Program-made: the position numbers and the translations under genes
DNA from: Camellia lanceoleosa
Taxonomy: Eukaryota; Streptophyta; Magnoliopsida; Ericales; Theaceae
NCBI GenBank assembly: GCA_025200525.1
Contig: CM045767.1
Coordinates: forward strand, 122,686,346 to 122,750,345
DNA: 64,000 bases
Direction of reading: 5' to 3'
Shown: positions 56,714 to 64,000 of the stretch, one piece after another
How the letters are laid out: each line of letters begins with the position of its first letter
Position numbering within the stretch: position 1 is the stretch's first letter
Notes under the pieces: generated by a model
Told to the model about the DNA's origin: nothing
Databases searched by the model: none
What the model saw: the letters and a program-made list of their open reading frames with translations, nothing else

Positions 56714-56817
56714 CACCACCGGCTGGGGTAGGACACCACCGGCTGAAGAAGGAGGCCACCGGCACTAAATGAAGTTATCGGCTGGCAATTGACTGCCGGT
56801 CGGCACTAAATAGTGCT
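56714..56817 (+). promoter_or_regulatory. Word module 1 of the second TAT element
   Basis: CACCACCGGCT, CACCACCGGCT, GCCACCGGCAC, ATCGGCTGGC, TGCCGGTCGGCAC in order; collinear with 10425-10537. Confidence 0.6.
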
Positions 56818-58866
56818 AGGCCTCACTTAACACTGCAACTCCGCAACTCACAAAGAAGAGGACACAACTTGCATGGCAATGTGATTCAAGGTATTTATGC
56901 ACTATACACATCCCTTATTATGTTATTGACTCAAAGGGGCATGTGCCTCGATTCCCAGACCACCAATCGCGCATTTCCATGAATGATGGCCCTAAGAACC
57001 AAGGATGCAACTTCACTTTCAAATGCATGCAATGCAAACAAGCAAACAAGGGTGCTCAACCTCCATCATACTTCACTTCAAGAGGCCAAACATGCACAAT
57101 ACAAATGCAACCCTAAACCAGTCAACTAGGCATGCAACATGGACTATGCAATATGTTCATGCAAAGGGTTCAAGCAAGCATGCAAGGTAAGCATGCAAAC
57201 CAATGGAAGGATGGTCTTATACATGAATTAGGCAACTCAAATAGCCTAAAATCAGTGGCCAAAATGCTAAGTCAAGAGGGCCAAACACACATGCACACAT
57301 GCACAAGTTAAGGCACCAACACTTAAGCATAATTAAGCAACCCTTAAGCACACTTAAAGGGGCATAACAATGGACAACTAGCATGTAATTTAGGCTCTGA
57401 AAATCATGCTATGAAATGATGCCACATCATGTTAAGCAAGATAAAAAAATGCATGCAACATAGGTTCAACACTTGAGGTAAGTCATGGAAGCATTGAACT
57501 ACACTTATGCAAAACAAATATGGCATGCATTGAACAACCTAAAACAGAGTTTTAGCATGTTAAAACAAAGCCAAATGGCTACTTAGATGGCATCTAAGAG
57601 GCTTGAAATCAAAGGCATGCATTAAGGCCAAGACATGGAGCATACAACACATGCTTTTAAAACATTAAAGAAGCCACTTAGGCAAGCATACAAGCACACC
57701 AAAGGGACTGAAATAGCATGCTAGATGGTTCTAAACCACCAAAATGATGTAAACAAAGGCATGCTACACTTATGCACTTAAGGCCAACAAGCCAAGGATA
57801 CAAAGGAGCCATATCATTCATGCCAAGATCAACCCAAACAACCTAGGACAAACCTAAAACATGGCAATATAAGCACCAAATCTTCACAAATGCAAGCCTA
57901 AAACATGCTAGAAACTAAGGCACACAACCTAAGGCATGTTAGAGGATCAAAAGGCATTACAAGGTAACTATGCTAATCATGCATAAGAGACCTAAACCAA
58001 CTTAGAAACATGTTATATCATGGCAATATAAGCATGAAAAACAAACCAAACATGCTCAACACACACTTAAGCACAAGCTCCCTCAAGAAGCCAAATCTTG
58101 TCCTTTTCAAGGACATCAAGGAGAGGGGGTGGTCCTCTCCTTCTTGAGACTTCAAGGCATCATCTTCACCACTGAAATCCCTCAAGATTTCAGTGGTGAA
58201 GAGATCCTAACACCAAAGTCTCGGATCCCTCACAAAGTAGCACAAAAAGTGGTCTTTTCAAGGCCTAAGGGTGGTCAAACCTACCCAAACCACCAAGCAC
58301 TCTTAATAAACAATGAAGAGGCTAGAAAAATAGAACTTTTATGTGTTATAGACTAAGCACAAAAACTGCTTTAAACTAGGCAAAAATGGAGTGCAAGAAT
58401 GGGGAAAAAAAGGACTAGTTGGCTCACCCTTGTAGACCTCTTCAGCAATGGTGATGTGGTTGCCTCCTTGAGCACCAAACCAGCTCCAAAGCTCCAAAAC
58501 AAACCTCTGGACCTTCAAGAACTCAAGGAAGGTGAAACACTAGGTGTTGGTGAGCAAAAGTATGACACAAACACCTAGTGTACAAAACAAGAGAGAAGAA
58601 GAGAGATAGGATGTGTATCTATCCTAACCCTAACAACCAGAGCTTGGCCTGTCTAAAATGTCTAAAATTTTGTAACCCTAAGCCAAGAAGAGTGGTCCTC
58701 TTATAGGCAAGCAAAGCTTAAAAGCTTACAAGCTAAGCTAACTAAGAGGTCATCCTCCATACACGTATATGGAGGGAACCAAAACTATACTGTTGTCTGA
58801 AAATATCTCAAAAAATGCAAGCAGGTGTCCGCCAGGAAGAGTGTCATTTGACAAAACTTAGTGCTT

Positions 58867-58946
58867 GGTCGGCACAAAGAGTGCGGTCGGCACAATAAAG
58901 TGCCGATGGCAACACCGGCCACGGTGGCCTCTAGCCACACCGGTGG
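58867..58946 (-). promoter_or_regulatory. Word module 2 of the second TAT element, upstream of its LTR TATA box
   Basis: Minus strand: CCACCGGTG, GGCCGGTG, ATCGGCAC, then TGTGCCGACC twice. The GGCCGGCCGGC word of the first element is replaced by GTGCCGACC. Confidence 0.6.
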
Positions 58947-59153
58947 TATGTGGGGTGCCTCAAAGCATTCCCTGCCCTTCAAGGCAAAACAAAAGTGTTT
59001 GGTGCAAAACCGGACACAATCGGTCAAGTTCGGAGGTCTTGAGGCGGTAGCGTGGCAGAACTCTGGGACTCCAAACAAACACAAACATGGATAATCACCG
59101 AGTGTTCCAACGGTGGCGTCAAGTCTTGAGGCGGTCAAAAATGGGGTGTCTCT

Positions 59154-59172
59154 GATTTGCCCTCTTTGGCGA
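59154..59172 (-). other. Polypurine tract of the second TAT element
   Basis: Minus strand CCAAAGAGGGCAAAT before the LTR, close to the CAAAGAGGGGCAAC of the first element. Confidence 0.7.
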
Positions 59173-60374
59173 ACTTCGGAAGTCATAAGCATGACGGGAG
59201 TGAATGTCAAAGTCGAGAGCGACCCATTTTGACAAGGCGAAGACTTGGACAAACATGCAAGACAAAAACAAGGTATGCGCCGGCGGGGCAAAATGCAAGA
59301 CGATGCAAGAAGCCGAGCATAATTTATGATCATGCAAAGGAAGCTGTAATGAAGCACACATGCGACAGTTATAAGCTAGAATATGCCAATCTACACTACA
59401 ATGCAGAAAGGATGTAAGAGAATTATACAATTCTCAATACGTCTCACGCGGAGGATACAATACCTGTGCGGCTCGTCCGGTTGCGCCAGCCTCAAATGAG
59501 CCGTACATACAATATCGTGCCTGCAAAGAAAGTAAACTTAACAGGTACAATATTGTTAGCCATATGCATGGCAATGCGAAATGCAAAATGATATGCAATA
59601 TATACAAAATGATGTATGAATAATGCAAATGATAATACAATGCAATTGAAACTATGCAAACTACATGCAAAGCAATTGAATCATGATTCAATCATGAGCG
59701 ATTCGAAACCACACATATGTCAAATAGATTGATGGAAGTAGCAAGTCCGTCTACCATAGAACGATGTCTGAACTATGAGTGATGCGAGCGGACACAAGAA
59801 CAAGTATTGGGTGGAATGACATAAGTGGGAAACAACCCGGGAGAGAATAATGATCCTAATCTTTGGATGCAACAATTATACTACAATGTAATATCGCGAT
59901 TATGGTAGCCTTGGCCAAACCGTATCTCGCTTAGGAAAGGCATGCACACGTACAAGCCATGTCTAACAGAAAAGGTGCAACCTCAAACCAAGTTCATCAA
60001 GGAATAGGCGCGATGCACATGAACCATGCTTTGACGTGAAAAGTAAGGGCACATACCAGACCAAGCTCAACAAGGAAAGGCGCAAGCCATAGATGGAAGA
60101 TGATGCAGTGGATGCATGCAACTATAATGCAATAGAAATGGATATTTACAGAAAATGCATGACATATGCACTATACTACAATGATGATGCATGACATATG
60201 CATGTTTTTTTGTTGTTTTTTTTTTGAATTTTTTGAAATGCATGACATATGCAATAGTATTAATGATGCATGACAATGCACGTGTGATGTTTTTGTATTT
60301 TGGTTTTTTGAAATGCATGACATATGCAATATTTACAAATGATGCATGACAATGCAGTATGATGCAATGGCTGC
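59173..60374 (-). other. 3' untranslated region of the second TAT element, first part
   Basis: Collinear with 12877-14440 of the first element but with one copy of the 285-bp unit and few 30-bp units. Non-coding, dominated by GCATGACATATGC words after 60150. Confidence 0.6.
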
Positions 60375-60715
60375 GATTGCGATTTTCCCTATTCTATCAA
60401 CAGGGCGATATACTAGGTTGGTTCGGTATCCAGAATTGAGGCGTAAACATGCCGCCTCAACCTATGGGGCTTCCATACAGATTTCAAGCCGAGGGTACAC
60501 CCCCTGGGTATTTAAACCAGACTTTAGTCTCGGAAACCTCGAACCTTTGCGTTCTAGGCATAAGCCGTTCAAACTCTAGTTTTCACCGTCCCCATTGGTC
60601 TCCTAGGAACTCACCGCAAACACAGACAGGTGGCTTTACCAGACCACCGAAAGTCGTTCGGGCACGACAAACACCGAAGGAGTTGCACCTTCAGAGGATT
60701 TAAGGTCTCCTAGAC
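60375..60715. other. Single-copy insertion in the repeat-rich 3' region
   Basis: Complex, non-repetitive sequence with no counterpart in the first TAT element. It has an open frame on the + strand (60449-60703, LPYRFQAEGTPPGYLNQTLV) that I do not recognise. It ends where TTTAAGGTCTCCTAGACCG words resume. Confidence 0.4.
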
Positions 60716-60928
60716 CGTGATGCAAATGTATGCATGACAATGCATATTTTCTTTTGAAATGCACATGATGCATGACGTTTCTTTTGAAATGCGCGCCAAC
60801 GCGCGACTTTTGAATGCATGACAATGCATGAATTTGAATGCGCGAAGAACGCATGGCCGAATGCATGTGATGTGATGATTTGAATTGCTAAGCGCGACAA
60901 AGAGACATGTGTGGAATTGCGCGATGCG

Positions 60929-61606
60929 ATGCATGCCAAATGCAATGAGGTGTGCACCTTAATGCACCGAAGGTTTTGCACCTCTCGAGGATTTAAGGTC
61001 TCCTAGACCGCGCGTGTTTAAGGTCTCGCCAGACCCTGGTGGGCAACTGATAAGGTGCGCGAAGTAGCGCGATGGAATGCATGCCAAATGCAATGAGGTG
61101 CACACCTTAATGCACCGAAGGTCTTGCACCTCCCGAGGATTTAAGGTCTCCTAGACCGCGCGTGTTTAAGGTCTCACCAGACCCGGGGGGCATGGTTTCA
61201 AAATGCGCGGCAATGCGCGGCTGTTGAGATGATGATACATGACAATGCATGCGCCAAAGGTTTTGCACCCTCGAAGGATTTAAGGTCTCCTAGACCGTAC
61301 GTGTTTAAGGTCTCGCCAGACCGGGGGGCGTGGTTTCAAAATGCGCGGCAATGCGCGGCTGTTGAGATGATGATACATGACAATGTATGCGCCAAAGGTT
61401 TTGCACCTTCGAAGGATTTAAGGTCTCCTAGACCGTACGTGTTTAAGGTCTCGCCAGACCGGGAGGCATGGTTTCAAAATGCGCGGCAATGCGCGGCTGT
61501 TGAGATGATGATACATGACAATGCATGCGCCAAAGGTTTTGCACCTTCGAAGGATTTAAGGTCTCCTAGACCGTACGTGTTTAAGGTCTCGCCAGACCGG
61601 GGTGAA
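60929..61606 (-). repeat. 138-bp tandem array (three copies) with two older units of about 148 bp
   Basis: TGGTTTCAAAATGCGCGG starts at 61193, 61331 and 61469. Upstream, GCATGCCAAATGCAATGAGG at 60931 and 61079 marks two diverged units. Every unit carries GGTCTCCTAGACC and GGTCTCGCCAGACC, two short perfect-stem hairpins about 12 bases apart. Confidence 0.9.
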
Positions 61607-61742
61607 ACAATGAGGTGCACGAAATAGCGCGATGGAATGCAAAATGCAAAACGAAATGCAAATGAAATGCAAAGTGAGGCACGCGTACCTCAAGATACAA
61701 GACTGCAAAGTGAGGCACGCGTACCTCAAGATGCAAGACTGC

Positions 61743-62228
61743 AAAATGAGGCACACGTACCTCATTGAATGGAAAACGAAATGCAAAACGAGGCACGCGT
61801 ACCTCGAGATGCGATGGAAATGCAAAATGAGGCACACGTACCTCATTAAATGGAAAACGAAATGCAAAACGAGGCACGCGTACCTCGAGATGCAATGGAA
61901 ATGCAAAATGAGGCACACGTACCTCATTGAATGGAAAACGAAATGCAAAACGAGGCACGCGTACCTCGAGATGCAATGGAAATGCAAAATGAGGCACACG
62001 TACCTCATTGAATGGAAAATGAAATGCAAAACGAGGCACGCGTAGCTCGAGATGCAATGGAAATGCAAAATGAGGCACACGTACCTCATTAAATGGAAAA
62101 CGAAATGCAAAACGAGGCACGCGTACCTCGAGATGCAATGGAAATGCAAAATGAGGCACACGTACCTCATTGAATGGAAAATGAAATGCAAATATGGCAC
62201 GCATGCCACATGAAAATGCAAAACGGTG
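61743..62228 (-). repeat. 81-bp tandem array, six copies, with alternating near-palindromes
   Basis: AAAATGAGGCACACGTACCT starts at 61743, 61824, 61905, 61986, 62067 and 62148. Each unit has two halves, GAGGCACACGTACCTC and GAGGCACGCGTACCTC, both near-palindromic. Shorter related units run from 61670. The period is 27 codons, which creates a 351-codon minus-strand open frame with a 27-residue repeat that is not a gene. Confidence 0.95.
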
Positions 62229-62498
62229 CAAGTCGCAAGGGACGTGCAAGATGGCGCGATACGATGCACCGGACAATTGTGATGGATGCGCGCGACGCAC
62301 ACGGGCCAACTTTTGAACCTTATAAAAGACAAGGATACAAAAAGGATGTAGTCTTTGCTTGAATTTGAGTGTTACACACAGTAGACATGGTCCGAAGTCA
62401 AAACGGAGGCCGGTTGAGCGTCGGGGGTGCATTTTCTTGCACTTTCTTGAGCTATGAAGACCAAAACTCCTCAATTTGACAAAACAAGGCCTTGGGAA

Positions 62499-62600
62499 CA
62501 CCACCGGCTGGGTGGGAAGGCTACCGGCTGCCACCGGCTGCCTAAACTTCTCCACCGGCACAATAATGTGCCGACCGGCACAAAATAGTGCCGACCGGCA
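62499..62600 (+). promoter_or_regulatory. Word module 3 of the second TAT element, upstream of its PMD gene
   Basis: CACCACCGGCTG, CTACCGGCTG, CCACCGGCTG, CCACCGGCAC, then GTGCCGACCGGC twice. It ends about 45 bases before the TATA-like site, the same distance as in the first element. Confidence 0.6.
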
Positions 62601-62643
62601 GAAAATGCCTGATCGGGGGCAGATCTGCCATTTCACCTCGGGC

Positions 62644-62654
62644 TTTATAAAATA
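62644..62654 (+). promoter_or_regulatory. TATA box of the second PMD gene
   Basis: TTTATAAAATA, followed by a leader with CTCTCTCTCTAGAGC and the start codon at 63006. Confidence 0.55.
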
Positions 62655-63005
62655 GGGCTTCTAAACCCTATTTTCCACTTCCTCTTCCGCCGAAATCCTT
62701 CACTCTCTCTCTCTAGAGCTTTGTTCTCTCGATTTTTCGTCGATTTCCTCGTGTTTTCGCACCATTTTACCGTCGGATTCGCGATATTCTTCACGTTTCG
62801 GATATTTCCACCCGATCGAAATCTCATTTCGGCGCTTCCTTTGCTATTTTCGCTTTTTTGGGACTTGTTCCCCTCGATTTTCTTTACATTCCCGTGCCTT
62901 TTCACCTTCCGGCTTTTCCGGCCATTTCCGGCCCTCTCGGGGTTGACCTTCTCGGTTGACTTTTCATATTCCGGCTCTTACGGCCATTTTCTCACCACCA
63001 TTGCC

Positions 63006-64000
63006 ATGGCTGACGACATTCCACATGTCGGGACTCCTCCGGACCATGAGATTGACCCCGGGGTCGAGCTCCTCCCATTGAGCGAGCGTCCATTCGACCC
63101 GGCGACCTACCGCCCGGCCATTCCCGTGCTTCCGCCAGATGGTCTTCGCCATTTCTGCGGTTTTGACAGGGCTCTGGACCCGGAGCTTCTGCTGCGCGAG
63201 CCGGCCCCTCACTTGTCCTTCGGCGCTTCCGAGGTAACACTCTTGTCTTTGCTTTATTTTCCGCAATGTAGAACTGTTAACTGCCATAGCTGATTGCAAC
63301 CTTTAATTCCTTAGCTCTGATACACTGTGCACTATAGTTGATCGTAGACAAACTTACAACTGATATCTATTTTAGGACCGACACGTGCACACACACTGCA
63401 CTAGCCTTAATTACCCATATACACGGCACACCGTATTTCACTACAAACTCACCGATACCCGGTATTTATTTGAATCTGAAAACATATTGTATACTGTATT
63501 TAAACTGAACCACACAAAACATGCCGATGCATCACACGTTGTAGTTCACCGTAGGCGCACTATAACCCGATATCTGCTTGAATCTGAAAAACGTGCACAC
63601 ATGCACCATATCCGTATGCTGATCCTCACAAACACACTGACACATCACAGGCCGTAGTCCACCGCAATGATGCTGAAACACAGTATCTGTTGGGATCTGA
63701 AAAACTTGCACGCATGCTAGATTTGCATCGACTTTAACATGTTTCCTCAGAACTGTACATTTCATATTGCTTTGCAACCATTTGTTTGTAAACAGGGAGA
63801 TTCCCATACCATCCGCGGGTATGGGAATGTTGTGGCTCGAGATTGGTACTCGGAGCTTCCCGAGGCAGTCCGACACATCGTGGATGAGGCGGGCCGGTTC
63901 CTTTGCAGGGTCGACGACTTCACTGCGAGCCTCTTTTAGCTGCACTAGCAGAGAGGTGGTGGGACACCACCGATTCATTTCATCTATCCGCGGCGGGGGA
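63006..64000 (+). pseudogene. PMD gene of the second TAT element, 5' exons, broken in exon 2
   Basis: Exon 1 (63006-63233, exactly 76 codons) encodes MADDIPHVGTPPDHEIDPGV and ends GASE at a GTAACA donor; it is intact. Intron 1 spans 63234-63795. Exon 2 starts at 63796 (GDSHTIRGYGNVVARDWYSE) and matches the first copy, but at 63890-63935 small indels give stops before the PMD core resumes in another frame (LAALAERWWDTTDSFHLSAA), which runs to the window end. Exon 1 differs from the first copy at many residues but keeps ELLPLS, RPFDP, TYRP, LPPDGL and ELLLR. Confidence 0.85.

Larger units (their letters stand above)
55404..59153 (-). repeat. 3' LTR of the second TAT element (about 3.75 kb)
   Basis: Collinear with 9127-12853: ATTACTATGTTATGCGC, TGCATGATCATGCA-type words and GGTCAAAAATGGGGTGTCT at the end. 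The CCGG-type modules are at 56714-56817 (+) and 58867-58946 (-), with a TATA-like site at 58698-58706 (-). The first bases (TGTAGACGTCC) differ from the first element's end, so the left border is approximate. Confidence 0.88.
55404..64000 (-). mobile_element. Second TAT/Ogre-type element, 3' part, running off the window
   Basis: The 3' LTR (55404-59153), polypurine tract, tandem-repeat region and an antisense PMD gene follow in the same order as in 9127-21368. Sequence identity with the first element is patchy, with many small deletions, so this is a different subfamily rather than a duplicate. gag, primer site and 5' LTR lie beyond 64000. Confidence 0.9.

Noticed and set aside
61581..62636. 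351-codon minus-strand ORF with a 27-residue repeat
   Set aside because: It follows an 81-bp tandem array whose period is a multiple of three; other frames are open as well and composition follows the DNA repeat.

Overview
The window looks like repeat-dense intergenic DNA from a eudicot plant. It is AT-rich, with spliceosomal-type introns, a plant NIN-like protein (NLP) fragment, plant mobile domain (PMD) genes, plant-type Ty3/gypsy primer sites, and CACTA and hAT elements. The species cannot be named from the sequence. No intact host gene is visible, and no rRNA, tRNA or CRISPR feature was found.

Layout. 1-8242: a decayed Ty3/gypsy element of the Tekay/Del chromovirus type (+), its 5' LTR cut by the window edge. 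8243-9126: AT-rich spacer. 9127-29976: a 20.8-kb LTR element of the TAT/Ogre type in minus orientation. Its LTRs are at 26314-29976 (5') and 9127-12853 (3'). It has a PBS, a PPT, a degenerate gag and no recognisable pol, and it carries a multi-exon PMD gene on the opposite strand (16032-21368). A 1965-bp solo LTR with a perfect 5-bp duplication sits in a late intron of that gene. 29977-32036: the 3' part of an NLP gene with one exon triplicated. 32037-34754: AT-rich spacer. 34755-41176: a second, unrelated LTR element (minus, 717-bp LTR) that also carries antisense genes, a third PMD copy among them. It ends abruptly at a truncated LTR of a better-preserved Tekay-like element (41177-48825, minus). 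50767-51750: a non-autonomous CACTA element. 52247-53096: a non-autonomous hAT-type element. 53995-54320: a foldback element. 55404-64000: a second TAT/Ogre element (minus) with another PMD gene, cut by the window end.

How the parts relate. The PMD genes all lie antisense just inside a 3' LTR, so each carrier has two opposing transcription units: the LTR promoter and the PMD promoter. In the TAT elements both promoters are preceded by the same type of module, a cluster of CpG-rich words (CCACCGGC, GGCCGGCCGGC). The dominant word differs between the two elements but matches between the two promoters of one element. Similar clusters of family-specific palindromic words (GCTCGAGCG, GGCCGAGRT, TTCGAA) occur in the other LTR families. 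This recurring design is the most interesting signal in the window. The coding regions are mostly broken. In the first element nearly every diagnosable lesion is C-to-T or G-to-A, as expected for deamination of methylated cytosine.
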